DNA of 64,000 nt from NCBI GenBank assembly GCA_937899835.1, contig CALCCE010000095.1:1-64000 (forward strand), read 5' to 3'. Shown here piece after piece: positions 16,661 to 25,770 of this stretch. Every line of letters starts with the position of its first letter. The stretch's first letter is position 1. Both the position numbers and the translations under genes were made by a program. The notes under the pieces were generated by a model. That model made no database searches. It saw only the letters and a list, made by a program, of their open reading frames with translations, and was not told the DNA's origin. The stretch comes from an uncultured Flavobacteriales bacterium. GTDB lineage: Bacteria; Bacteroidota; Bacteroidia; Flavobacteriales_G; Salibacteraceae.

Positions 16661-17389
16661 TTATTGGGTCAAATAAGCAATTAGGATTCCAAATATGATA
16701 ACTCCGAACTTGTAGCGATTGAACAAATGGTTTTCGTTGCTTTCGAACAGAATGGTAGTGGAAATGTGCAACAGAATTCCCAAAACAACCCCTAAAATCA
16801 GCGCTGGATAATGCGCTACATCGCGAATGAAATGTTCGCCTAAAAAATGGCTTAACGCAGTGCCCAAGGGCATCATGGCGGCAAACACCAGTAACCAAAG
16901 CACCGCCCGCCATTTCGACAGCCCCGATTGCAGCAGTAAAGCCATGAGTACAACGGCAACAGGTATTTTGTGCAGAATAATGCCCAACAAAAGACTGTTG
17001 CCGTGGCTGTGCCCATCCCCACCCGCGTGGTGATGGTCGTGTAGTGGCATACCTTCCAGAAAAGAGTGCAAACAAAGGCTTATAAAAATTGCGTAAGGGA
17101 AGCGCTTGGATTTTTCGTGTAAGTGTACGTGCCCGTGTTCAATTCCACCCGAAAAGTAGTCGAGAAACAGCTGTATGAAGAACCCGGTAAGTATGTAAAT
17201 ACCTGCTTTGGGTCCGGCTTGATCGTATACCTCTGGCAATAGATGAAGTACTGAAATACCAAAAAGGTAAGCACCACTAAAAGCAAGGAGCAATTTTAGC
17301 CATCGCGCATTCTGTAGGTTGAAAAAGAGAACGGCACATCCACTGGAAACCACCAGCAGGGTAAGAAGAATGTAAAGGTGTAGACTCAA
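16661..17389 (-). CDS. ZIP family metal transporter
   Basis: The 242-residue protein has about eight hydrophobic spans and the two ZIP metal-site helices, LCLHSFLEGMPLHD and LGIILHKIPVAVVL, plus a histidine-rich cytoplasmic loop (HDHHHAGGDGHSHGN). The family imports Zn2+, Fe2+ or Mn2+ into the cytoplasm. The only start compatible with the first membrane span is a TTG at 17389, one base after the methyltransferase stop region, so translation probably depends on coupling to the upstream gene. Confidence 0.9.
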   Translation of the reverse strand: MSLHLYILLTLLVVSSGCAVLFFNLQNARWLKLLLAFSGAYLFGISVLHLLPEVYDQAGPKAGIYILTGFFIQLFLDYFSGGIEHGHVHLHEKSKRFPYAIFISLCLHSFLEGMPLHDHHHAGGDGHSHGNSLLLGIILHKIPVAVVLMALLLQSGLSKWRAVLWLLVFAAMMPLGTALSHFLGEHFIRDVAHYPALILGVVLGILLHISTTILFESNENHLFNRYKFGVIIFGILIAYLTQ

Positions 17390-17390
17390 T

Positions 17391-18140
17391 TTAGGTGGGT
17401 TGGACTACCAGAATTAACCGGTCGGAAGTTGCTTCTTGATAGGAGCCAAGTGTATAATCACCAAATATATGCAAGATTCGAAAACCACTTTCTTGAAACA
17501 AGCGCTCAAATTCTGCAAGGGTAAAAGCAGTTACGTTTTCCTGGAAAGTGTAGGACCGCCCCCGATCTTTGAATTCGATCGTTTTTACGATCTGTTGACC
17601 GTTCCATCTTTTAGACGTGTGAAAAATAATGTCTTCCCGCACCACACGTGCCTCGTGTGGAATGTGCTTTTTTACCCAATGAGCATTAAAAAAGTCGAGA
17701 ATGAAACAGCCATCAGTCACCAGGTTTTCGCGAACCGCCTTGAGAACCTTGAGGTTATCAGCAGGATCATCGAAATAACCAAAGCTGGTGAAAAGATTAA
17801 ACACCATTTCGAAGCCTTGAGGTCGGAAAACCTCGCGCATATCGTGCACCTGAAAATCGAGTCCGGTTTTCAGATGTTGCTGTGCAAAAGCGATGCTTTG
17901 TTGAGAAAGGTCTACTCCGGTGGTGTTGTAGCCCAGCTGATGTAAAAAAATGGAGTGCCTTCCACGGCCACAGGCGAGATCTAGAAATCTCGCCTGTGGG
18001 GAAGGTTGTATAAAATCAATCAGGTGCCTGATGAATTGCCGTGCCTCCGCTTCATCTCGATTGGCATAAAGCAAGTGATAGTAAGGGGTATCGAACCACG
18101 TGGCATACCACGCGGCACCTCTTTCCAGGGGATGGCTCAT
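17391..18140 (-). CDS. Class I SAM-dependent methyltransferase
   Basis: The 249-residue protein has the Rossmann methyltransferase motif I in RFLDLACGRGRHSIFLHQLGY, the acidic ribose-binding GVDLS and motif IV-like MVFNLFTSFGYFDD. A C-terminal half with SYTFQENVTAFTLAEFERLF resembles small-molecule methyltransferases. Substrate is not identifiable. It is 1 base upstream of the ZIP gene and 22 bases downstream of the S46 peptidase gene, so the three may be cotranscribed. Confidence 0.88.
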   Translation of the reverse strand: MSHPLERGAAWYATWFDTPYYHLLYANRDEAEARQFIRHLIDFIQPSPQARFLDLACGRGRHSIFLHQLGYNTTGVDLSQQSIAFAQQHLKTGLDFQVHDMREVFRPQGFEMVFNLFTSFGYFDDPADNLKVLKAVRENLVTDGCFILDFFNAHWVKKHIPHEARVVREDIIFHTSKRWNGQQIVKTIEFKDRGRSYTFQENVTAFTLAEFERLFQESGFRILHIFGDYTLGSYQEATSDRLILVVQPT

Positions 18141-18162
18141 CGGGCCTGATGTTCAATCAATA

Positions 18163-20382
18163 TTAATTGGTAGTTCCGTCAACCGGAGCATCCATAGAAG
18201 CCTCTTCCTTTTTCGGAGGGTCTTTTACCAAAGTCATTTCCTCTACAAGGTGTCCGGCTCCGGCAAATTTGTCCACTACAAAAAGCACGTAGCGAATATC
18301 CACCACGATGCAACGTTGCAACTTTTGCTCAAAGGCAATGTCGCCACTCATTGCTTCCCAGTTCCCATCGAACGCACAACCGATCAATTGACCTTTGCCG
18401 TTGATTACCGGGCTACCAGAGTTTCCACCAGTAATGTCGTTGTTGGTGATGAAGCAAACCGGCATTTCACCGTTTACGCCGTATTGTCCGTAATCTTTAG
18501 CCGCATACAAGTCCTTGAGTTTTTGAGGTACCACAAACTCATCGTTGTTGGGGTCTTCTTTCTCCATCACACCCGCCAGGGTAGTGAAGTAGTTGTAATA
18601 AACCGCATCTGCAGGATAGTAATCCAACACCTGACCGTAGGTCAAGCGCATAGAAGAATTTGCATTCGGATAGTACTTTTTGTTCGGATTCATTTCTCGC
18701 AATCCAGCAACGTACAAACGATTTCCTTTGTCGAGGTTGGTGTAGTATCCGCTCAAAGTAGGACGAATGTTGCTCAGGTAGTGGTTGAAGAAAGAGGCAA
18801 ACATCTGATAAGCCGGATCCTTATCCAACACCTTTTTGGATGGCTTTTCTAAGAAAGCATTCAAACGCTCCTCAGAAGCAAAAACAGACTTGGCAAAAAC
18901 GTAGTCGGTCCACTTCTTGTAATCGCCTTTAAACTTGCCTTTAATCTGCTTATTCATTACTTCAGGCTGCATCTTGGCCACCAGGTCTTCCCCGTAGAAA
19001 CGCAACAAAGCCGCAGTAACTTTACGATCAGTGGGCATGTTGTAGTTTTTCCAGTGTTTGGCAGCCTGGGCTTTTAGCGCTTTCACCGCCCCATCCAATT
19101 TTAATGGATCAACATCGTCCTTGGAAAGTACCCGCTTCAAGGAGGAAGCACGGTAGCAAAGCAACATGATCTCCGAACCGAACACACATTCGTTCAAATA
19201 GGTACGAGCAAGGCTGTAATCGCCCATTTCTTTGTAGGAATTGGCAATTAGATCGATGGCTTCACCGTACATTTCCTTGCGCTTGTTGTCGGCATTTACC
19301 CAACTTTGAAACGCATCTTCTTCTGCCTTCTTTTTGTCGTATACCTTCAGGCGTTTCAAGCCACGGGTTTGCCCCTTGAAGTACTTGTAGTAATTGCTTA
19401 CACCTGCGTATTTTGAAGCGTATTTGATCCGGGTTTCATCGCTGGCGTTCATGTCTTCTTTCATCAAGGCCAAACGCTGCTCGCGAATTTTAACGGTCGC
19501 CGGTTGGGTCAACTCAATGGCTTCTTTTACGCCATAAGAGGTGAGGTAGCGGTCGGTGCTTCCGGGATAACCCATAACCATGGCGTAATCGCCCTCTTTC
19601 ACTCCATTCATCGAGATGGGCAAGTGGTGACGTGGCTTCAGGGGCACATTGTCCGCTGAATAATCGGCTGGTTTTCCGTCAGGGCCTGCATATACCCGCA
19701 ACATGGAAAAATCGCCGGTATGACGGGGCCACATCCAGTTGTCGGTGTCGCCACCATATTTTCCGATAGAAGAGGGAGGAGCCGCTACAAGGCGTACATC
19801 GCGAAAGGTTTCGTATACAAACAGATAGTATTCGTTGCCTTCAAAGAAACTCTTGACGGTGGCATTGTAATCCGTGTCTTTCGTTGCAGCTTCTCTGATA
19901 TCTTTCGACTTTTGTGCAATCATTTTGGCACGGTCGTCCTCAGAAGTATTGGCATTGATGCCTTCCAGCACCTGCTTGGTAACGTCTTCCATCCGGATCA
20001 GAAAACCGGCGGTCATTCCGTTGGCAGGCAACTCTTGCTTGCGGTTCATGGCGAAAAAGCCATCCGTAAGGTAGTCGTGATCTACCGAGCTGTTGTCTTG
20101 AATCGCGCCAAAAGCGCAGTGGTGATTGGTGAGCATCAGTCCTTGACCAGAGATCATTTCTGCTGTACAAGAACCACCACTCAACATCACGATGGCGTCT
20201 TTTAATGAACTATTGTTAATGCTGTAGATTTCTTCAGCCGTTAATTGTAGCCCTTTCTTCTGCATGTCCTGGTAGTTCAGGCGCTGTACAAACATGGGCA
20301 GCCACATGCCCTCGTCAGCCCGCGAAACCCCTGGGAAAAGTAAGGCGCAAACCGTAAGGCAAAGAATAACTCTTTTGAGCAT
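18163..20382 (-). CDS. S46 family dipeptidyl-peptidase, DPP7-like
   Basis: S46 peptidases release dipeptides from the N-terminus of oligopeptides in the periplasm. The 739-residue protein has a signal peptide ending near ADEG and the split chymotrypsin-like triad: His in TNHHCAFG (87/88), Asp224 in RHTGDFS and Ser655 in GGNSGSPV. The S1 specificity position is Gly673 in FDGNWEAMSGD. DPP11, which needs Asp or Glu at P1, has Arg there; Gly is the DPP7 state, favouring hydrophobic P1 residues. The final DPPKKEEASMDAPVDGTTN tail looks disordered. Such enzymes feed amino-acid use in Bacteroidota. Confidence 0.95.
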   Translation of the reverse strand: MLKRVILCLTVCALLFPGVSRADEGMWLPMFVQRLNYQDMQKKGLQLTAEEIYSINNSSLKDAIVMLSGGSCTAEMISGQGLMLTNHHCAFGAIQDNSSVDHDYLTDGFFAMNRKQELPANGMTAGFLIRMEDVTKQVLEGINANTSEDDRAKMIAQKSKDIREAATKDTDYNATVKSFFEGNEYYLFVYETFRDVRLVAAPPSSIGKYGGDTDNWMWPRHTGDFSMLRVYAGPDGKPADYSADNVPLKPRHHLPISMNGVKEGDYAMVMGYPGSTDRYLTSYGVKEAIELTQPATVKIREQRLALMKEDMNASDETRIKYASKYAGVSNYYKYFKGQTRGLKRLKVYDKKKAEEDAFQSWVNADNKRKEMYGEAIDLIANSYKEMGDYSLARTYLNECVFGSEIMLLCYRASSLKRVLSKDDVDPLKLDGAVKALKAQAAKHWKNYNMPTDRKVTAALLRFYGEDLVAKMQPEVMNKQIKGKFKGDYKKWTDYVFAKSVFASEERLNAFLEKPSKKVLDKDPAYQMFASFFNHYLSNIRPTLSGYYTNLDKGNRLYVAGLREMNPNKKYYPNANSSMRLTYGQVLDYYPADAVYYNYFTTLAGVMEKEDPNNDEFVVPQKLKDLYAAKDYGQYGVNGEMPVCFITNNDITGGNSGSPVINGKGQLIGCAFDGNWEAMSGDIAFEQKLQRCIVVDIRYVLFVVDKFAGAGHLVEEMTLVKDPPKKEEASMDAPVDGTTN

Positions 20383-20433
20383 AATACGTTGATTTTTAAA
20401 TGCTTGAGGAGGTGTTTAGATTAGTGTGAGCCA

Positions 20434-20441
20434 CAAATTTA
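20434..20441 (-). promoter_or_regulatory. -7 element of the S46 peptidase gene
   Basis: TAAATTTG on the minus strand matches the -7 consensus about 52 bases upstream of the ATG at 20382. No good -33 element is visible. Confidence 0.45.
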
Positions 20442-20529
20442 TGAATTCCGCCCAATGCGCTCTGCATATAATGTCAAACGGTTCAATGGCTTTATGTGTG
20501 GAATGCCTTTTAAATGCATGGGATTGTGT

Positions 20530-20537
20530 TAGTTTTG
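20530..20537 (+). promoter_or_regulatory. -7 element upstream of the 20586 lipoprotein
   Basis: TAGTTTTG matches TAnnTTTG and would give a leader of about 45 nt. It is divergent from the S46 peptidase promoter. Confidence 0.4.
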
Positions 20538-20585
20538 AAGTGCTTCGATGGCAGAAAAAGGAAACAAACACTGTGATTCAACGTA

Positions 20586-21419
20586 ATGAAGGGCATGTTT
20601 AAACAAACGGTAGGCAGTTGCCTTCTGATAGGTCTGCTGGTATTTTCCGCTTGTAAGAAAACGGAGATTGATCGAGAAATGCAATCCGCACAAGACTTAC
20701 ATCTCGCAGAAACGGTTTGTAATCAAATCATTGCCATTGCTCTGGCCGAAGCCCACGCTGAACCATTGGTGAACAATCGAACCGATTCGACCGATAGCAA
20801 CCGCCTGGCAGTGGATTGCGCCAGCAAAGGTTTGTTCGGTCAGGTAGCAAATTTTCCCGGAGGAACCGTCACCTTATCCCTCGATTACAATGGGGTAGCC
20901 TGCGCTGACATTGATAACAAAGCCCGGCAAGGAAACCTTTCCTTAGTCTTTACCAATAATTATTGGTCCAATCGAAATGCCTCCTTCGTGGCCAGCCCCT
21001 CCGGATACTTTGACGAAACCGTTATGGTGAATGGCAACTTCAATTTTCGACACGTAGGAACTGACACCTTCGAAGTAACATTGGAGTTTGGAAAAATTAC
21101 CGGGAGCGGATTTTCGTTCGCCTACACCTTCTCCAAGCAAGTTTATTGGACCCAAGGCTCCGATACTGATGCTAATCTTACCGATGATGTATTTGTAATG
21201 GAGGGTAGCTTTGAAGGTACCAATCGAAATGGCCGCAGTTTTACCGGAGCTATCGAAACTCCTATTGTTTGGGAAACAGTTTGCGGATATTCGAAAATCG
21301 GAGAGGTGACCATTGTACCGTCCGCATTGGCCGCCAGAAAAGTGATTTATAGAACAAATTGCATGAATACTGCCACATTGAACCTACATGGGGAGGATTC
21401 GGCCCTCAGTCTTAAATGA
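20586..21419 (+). CDS. Hypothetical lipoprotein
   Basis: I do not recognise this family. The 277-residue protein has a lipoprotein signal (LLVFSACKK, Cys23), a short helical region with several histidines and acidic residues, and then a beta-rich body with repeated aromatic and Asn/Gly turns, suggesting a surface or periplasmic beta sandwich. Cysteines in VDCASKG, GVACADID, TVCGYSK and TNCMN could form disulfides. It stands alone between the divergent S46 gene and the SiaB gene. Confidence 0.75.
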   Translation: MKGMFKQTVGSCLLIGLLVFSACKKTEIDREMQSAQDLHLAETVCNQIIAIALAEAHAEPLVNNRTDSTDSNRLAVDCASKGLFGQVANFPGGTVTLSLDYNGVACADIDNKARQGNLSLVFTNNYWSNRNASFVASPSGYFDETVMVNGNFNFRHVGTDTFEVTLEFGKITGSGFSFAYTFSKQVYWTQGSDTDANLTDDVFVMEGSFEGTNRNGRSFTGAIETPIVWETVCGYSKIGEVTIVPSALAARKVIYRTNCMNTATLNLHGEDSALSLK

Positions 21420-21539
21420 TTTCTTGTAATTTTATCTTACTTTAGGCTCATTATCGGAATCCTGTTGGAAGATTCTGATGGCTTTCAATGTATACTTCTA
21501 TTTGCCAGAAACTCACCAATTTTCAAATAAGTATAGCCG

Positions 21540-22088
21540 ATGATAGACATCCACGATTTCTACGATGAAATGGAGCGGGAAAACATTATGCTTTCCTTCA
21601 AAGGTGAAGTCACCTCGGAACTACTGACCTCCATATTACAAATCATGGAATCGAAGTTGGACAACATTTCCGAAGCACCTAAGGTGAAGCGGAAAGTGTT
21701 CAACGTGTTGGTAGAATGTTTACAAAACCTGTATCATCATATGGATGAGTCGCCGGTAGCTTCTACCGAAGATGGCAACTCCAAACGCAAAGCCGTGTTT
21801 ATGATTGGTAAAACCGGAGAAGGATATCGCATCATCTCCGGCAACTACATGCACACCGAAAACGTGAGTCCCTTACAAGGACGTCTCGATGAAATTAATT
21901 CCCTCGATCGTGATGGCTTGAAAGCCTTATACAAACAAGTCCTAAACAATGGACAAGTTTCGGAGAAAGGGGGAGGAGGGCTCGGAATGATCGACATCGC
22001 TCGAAAGTCGGGTCATCCGCTGGCGTATAATTTTACCGAAGTCAACGAAAAGCTTTCATTCTTTACACTGAACATACTAATTTCCTAA
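21540..22088 (+). CDS. SiaB family protein kinase (DUF6272)
   Basis: The 182-residue protein is a HATPase-like kinase of the SiaB family. The N-box-like VECLQNLYHHMDE lies near residue 60 and a glycine-rich ATP lid, EKGGGGLGMIDIARKSG, near residue 143. In Pseudomonas, SiaB phosphorylates SiaC and thereby stops SiaC from activating the diguanylate cyclase SiaD; SiaA (a PP2C-like phosphatase) reverses this. Here SiaB is followed after 14 bases by a SiaC-type gene, but no SiaA or SiaD homologue is in the window, so the output is unknown. Confidence 0.85.
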   Translation: MIDIHDFYDEMERENIMLSFKGEVTSELLTSILQIMESKLDNISEAPKVKRKVFNVLVECLQNLYHHMDESPVASTEDGNSKRKAVFMIGKTGEGYRIISGNYMHTENVSPLQGRLDEINSLDRDGLKALYKQVLNNGQVSEKGGGGLGMIDIARKSGHPLAYNFTEVNEKLSFFTLNILIS

Positions 22089-22102
22089 TTCAACATAAAC
22101 AG

Positions 22103-22489
22103 ATGGATACGATTCATATCGAAGGAACTCCTAAAACACCCACCATCAATTTTAACCCCGAAAACGGGTTGTTGGAGATTCAGGGACGTTCCATTCCGGA
22201 AAACGCAGTCGATTTTTACAAGCCAGTGGTAGATTGGCTGACCGAATACGCTCAAAGCCCTGTTGGTCAGACGGTAATGAATATTCAGTTAGAATATTTC
22301 AATACCTCCTCCTCTAAGTGCATCCTCGATGTGCTGAAAAAACTGGAGGTGATCAACAATCAAAGTAGCGGTTCTGTGAAAGTACGGTGGCACTACGAAG
22401 AAGACGACGAAGACATGCTGGAAGCAGGTGAGGATTACGAAGCCATCATCGATGTGTCTTTCGAGATGATCGAGGTAGAGGAAGAGTAA
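22103..22489 (+). CDS. SiaC family regulatory phosphoprotein (DUF1987)
   Basis: The 128-residue acidic protein has the DUF1987 fold and the segment LEYFNTSSSKCILDVLKKLE, with Thr68 followed by serines. Pseudomonas SiaC is phosphorylated by SiaB at Thr68, as I recall, so the phosphosite seems retained. It is the likely substrate of the kinase encoded just upstream. The C-terminus is strongly acidic (EEDDEDMLEAGEDYE). The pair ends at an intrinsic terminator and converges on the ABC transporter gene. Confidence 0.85.
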   Translation: MDTIHIEGTPKTPTINFNPENGLLEIQGRSIPENAVDFYKPVVDWLTEYAQSPVGQTVMNIQLEYFNTSSSKCILDVLKKLEVINNQSSGSVKVRWHYEEDDEDMLEAGEDYEAIIDVSFEMIEVEEE

Positions 22490-22512
22490 TTCACTTTCCA
22501 ATCCAAAGAATC

Positions 22513-22546
22513 AAAAGGCGATTTCCAAAAGGAACTCGCCTTTTTT
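22513..22546 (+). terminator. Terminator of the SiaB-SiaC pair
   Basis: A 9-bp stem AAAAGGCGA/TCGCCTTTT with an inner TCC/GGA helix, a small internal loop and an AAAA tip is followed by six T. Confidence 0.8.
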
Positions 22547-22639
22547 GTTGCTGCTTTCTATCAATGAATAAAAAAAAGAAAGTTGTGATGGAGTGATGGA
22601 AAGTCCCAAGTTAGCTTAATACTCCTGCTGGAACTCTAA

Positions 22640-25600
22640 TTATTTCTTAGCAAGCCCCTTTATCATTCCACCTAATTTACCAGTCAGATTGAGAAACTTG
22701 CGTAAGCTTTCGAAATAAAGGGTCACCATCAATAGCACTGATATGGACCATACCACCAAAAAGTTTACCCAATAGGTATCGTAGTATAAACCCATAAACT
22801 TCTTTCGAGGAGCATAAAAATGTGCTCTGAATCCGTCAGGGTCAAGGTAGATCGGGTCTGCCCTTTGAATGAGCTCGCCGTTGGCCTCAGAGATTTGATT
22901 CACTTCAGTTTTGTTAGAAACCAGATCGCTGAGGCTTTCATTAGTATAGTTGTTTTTTGCCTCCCGATAAGCTTCTCGACTGGCTTCATCGGCGGTACTT
23001 TCCCGTACCAACTCATCTTTGAGGTTGCTGTTGGTGTTGTATTGGGCAATATACACCTTGTTGATTTTCTTCAAGAACTTTTTGGTGGAATTGAGCACCT
23101 CCTTCGAAATCGATTCGCGGTCGAGTTTCGCTAAAAATTCAGGATGTTCCCACCCAAGGTACTGAAGCTCTTTGATCAGCTCATTGCGCAGCAAGGTCAG
23201 GTTTTCGGTAATTTGTTCCTGTTTTTCTTCGTTTTTCAGGTTGTTTTCAACGTTGCCTACTTTGCCTTGTAAGACCGGCACCCAAAAGTTCTTCTTAAAA
23301 GAGGCAACGCTCATTTCCTTGTTGTAAGGATAGAAGCGGGTCTCGAATTCGTTGTTTTTAAACTGGTTGACTACCAAACCCTCAAACGCCCAACGAGAAG
23401 TCATTACCTCACCGATAAAAGGCACGTTTTTTTGAGTAGTCATCGTTGGGTTCAGCTTCTCAAACTTCACAATAACCCCACTGAAGAGCAGCTGGGGAAT
23501 GATGAGAAACGGAATGAGAATATAAATAGTAACTGCTGAATTAAAGCTCGCCGAGATGTTCAGCCCAAGAATGTTGGCAAAACAAGCCGTGGTAAACAGC
23601 ATTAGCCAATAGTCGAAGAACAACCCTATCTCCAAAATCGCATTACCAATCAGCACAAACGAAAGGGTTTGAATGGCCGAAATGGTAAACATGATCAGAA
23701 TCTTCGACATCAGATAGCTGCCTTTACTCAAGTTGAGGAAAGACTCCCGTTTGCGAATTTTCTGATCTTTTATAATCTCCTCTGCACTCACACTTAATCC
23801 GAGGAAAAGTGCAACAATAACCGCTATAAAGATGTAAGCCGGAATGTTCTCATTGTTGAACAACAGGTACTCGTTGCCTTCATCCGTCGAAATGTTCCAA
23901 TATTTTAGGAAGAAGGAAAGCACAAAGGCCAAAATCGGAGCTTCCAACAAGTTGATCAGCATGTACTGCTGATTGGAGATTTTGGAAAGTAAATCACGCA
24001 AAACAAACACCTGTAGTTGGCGCAACTTATTGGGAATCTTGAAGGAAATTTTAGGCAGTGATGGTGCCGACTGAGTAAGTTTTAGCGTTTGATCAAAACG
24101 ATTCAGGTAGTACTTATTCCACTCTTTCGGAGAGATTTTACGATCTGTTGTAGCGTTTCCATATTCGTCCAACACCTTCGTTTCGATGATGTTGAAGATT
24201 TGCTCCGGATTCACATTACCACAGGTCGCACACTCGCTGCTTTGTGTAATTGCTTGATTTACAGCGGTCTTGAAGTATTGGATACCATCGAGTGGGTTGC
24301 CATAATAAATGGGATATCCACCAGTGTCCATGATCAGCAGCTTGTCAAACATCTTAAAAATGTCTGACGATGGCTGGTGGATCACCACAAAGATCAGCTT
24401 GCCTTTCAGCGCCAATTCTTTGAGGAGGTCCATGATGTTTTCCGAATCTCTTGAGGAAAGACCGGAAGTCGGTTCATCTACAAACAAAACAGCGGGTTCC
24501 CGCATCAATTCCAAGGCAATGTTGAGGCGCTTACGCTGACCACCCGAAATGGTCTTATCCAGCGGGTTGCCTACCTTCAAATCCTTGGTTTCGAACAATC
24601 CAAGCACATTCAGCAGGTCCTCAACAGTCTTATTGATCTGCTCGTCATTGTAATCGGCAAAGCAGAGTTTTGCATTCAGGGCAAGGTTCTGGAAAACGGT
24701 GAGGTCTTCCAACAGCAAGTCATCTTGCGAAATATACCCGATCATACCTTCCACAGCATCCTTCTCCGAATGGATGTTGCGTCCGTTGATCAATACCCCA
24801 CCAGTGGTGGGCACATAGTTGCCGTTCAGTACGTTGAGCAGTGTCGATTTTCCTGCACCACTGGCCCCCATGATCCCGATCAACTTGCCCGATTCCTCTT
24901 CAAACGTTAGGGGATGCAAGCCCATGTTGCCTCCCTTAAATTGATACGTGATGTCCTCGGCGGTAAACACCACCTTCGACTCTGTTTTGTCGCTCAAAAA
25001 GCGACTGATGATATCAGAGTAGTAAATCGGAAGCACCTTGGTGCTTCGAATGGAAGAACCTTGGGTAAGAATATAGGTACGATCAGGGTCGATAACCTGA
25101 CCGTTGATGTACAATTCTTGTTGGCCAAAGTAGCGAACTACGTAAGTACCAACACTTTCTACCGAAAGAATAATGAGTTGTTCCTCACCAAGGGTTTCGG
25201 CCTGGATATGCTTGTTGTGCTCCCGGCCTATCAGCCCGGTAGTGCGGTTGATAATGAGGATTTCCTCAATATCGGGCACATCGTTGCGCTCACAAGTAAT
25301 GAATGCCAGCGCATTGTCCAACTCTGCACGTTGAACATTGAAAACCTCACTTACTGTTACGATGAAATCAAGCTCTTGTTGGTTGATTTCTTTATCGGCA
25401 TATACGTATTCGATGATGCGAAGCAGCACAAAGATTTTCTGCTTCTGGGTCAGTTCTCCGTTGATCTGTGTACAGATCCGCAGAACCTTTACCGAGTTGA
25501 GCGATGTACGCTTGCGCGAACTGTCCTTGCGTTTTTTGGAAATGTTGTGGTGGGCCTCCAAAAACACATCGTAGAGTTGGAGGTATTCCTCAATTAGTTC

Positions 25601-25720
25601 CTGATTGAGGCGCTGCTTGAGAAAGGTCTCTACTACGCTTCGGCTCCTATTGTTGATACCATCGTAATCTGCAACGATGGCAAACAACTGCATTAGAGCT
25701 TTAAGTATTCGTTCGCTCAT
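22640..25720 (-). CDS. TerB/FHA-like/ABCG-type fusion ABC transporter
   Basis: This 1026-residue protein combines several modules. Residues 1-145 are helical and TerB-like (LRIIEYVYADKEINQQELDFI). Residues 150-240 are beta-rich and look FHA-like (LYINGQVI then TQGSSI). Residues 250-490 are an ABCG/White-type ATPase with Walker A GASGAGKST (285-293), signature ISGGQRKRLN (391-400), Walker B VLFVDEPTSGL (411-421) and His448. From about 570 come ABC-2 type membrane spans, a large non-membrane insertion (about 775-970) and a last span near the C-terminus. It is the last gene of an operon with a lipoprotein and a secreted protein. Substrate is unknown; export or signal-controlled membrane work are both possible. 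Confidence 0.85.
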   Translation of the reverse strand: MSERILKALMQLFAIVADYDGINNRSRSVVETFLKQRLNQELIEEYLQLYDVFLEAHHNISKKRKDSSRKRTSLNSVKVLRICTQINGELTQKQKIFVLLRIIEYVYADKEINQQELDFIVTVSEVFNVQRAELDNALAFITCERNDVPDIEEILIINRTTGLIGREHNKHIQAETLGEEQLIILSVESVGTYVVRYFGQQELYINGQVIDPDRTYILTQGSSIRSTKVLPIYYSDIISRFLSDKTESKVVFTAEDITYQFKGGNMGLHPLTFEEESGKLIGIMGASGAGKSTLLNVLNGNYVPTTGGVLINGRNIHSEKDAVEGMIGYISQDDLLLEDLTVFQNLALNAKLCFADYNDEQINKTVEDLLNVLGLFETKDLKVGNPLDKTISGGQRKRLNIALELMREPAVLFVDEPTSGLSSRDSENIMDLLKELALKGKLIFVVIHQPSSDIFKMFDKLLIMDTGGYPIYYGNPLDGIQYFKTAVNQAITQSSECATCGNVNPEQIFNIIETKVLDEYGNATTDRKISPKEWNKYYLNRFDQTLKLTQSAPSLPKISFKIPNKLRQLQVFVLRDLLSKISNQQYMLINLLEAPILAFVLSFFLKYWNISTDEGNEYLLFNNENIPAYIFIAVIVALFLGLSVSAEEIIKDQKIRKRESFLNLSKGSYLMSKILIMFTISAIQTLSFVLIGNAILEIGLFFDYWLMLFTTACFANILGLNISASFNSAVTIYILIPFLIIPQLLFSGVIVKFEKLNPTMTTQKNVPFIGEVMTSRWAFEGLVVNQFKNNEFETRFYPYNKEMSVASFKKNFWVPVLQGKVGNVENNLKNEEKQEQITENLTLLRNELIKELQYLGWEHPEFLAKLDRESISKEVLNSTKKFLKKINKVYIAQYNTNSNLKDELVRESTADEASREAYREAKNNYTNESLSDLVSNKTEVNQISEANGELIQRADPIYLDPDGFRAHFYAPRKKFMGLYYDTYWVNFLVVWSISVLLMVTLYFESLRKFLNLTGKLGGMIKGLAKK

Positions 25721-25770
25721 ATTGGGTGCGAAAGCGGTGACAGATCAAGGCCACCGTTTAGAGAAGGCTT

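Noticed and set aside
20434-20537. Regulatory palindrome between the S46 gene and the lipoprotein
   Set aside because: I looked for an inverted repeat in this divergent gap and found only the two -7 matches.
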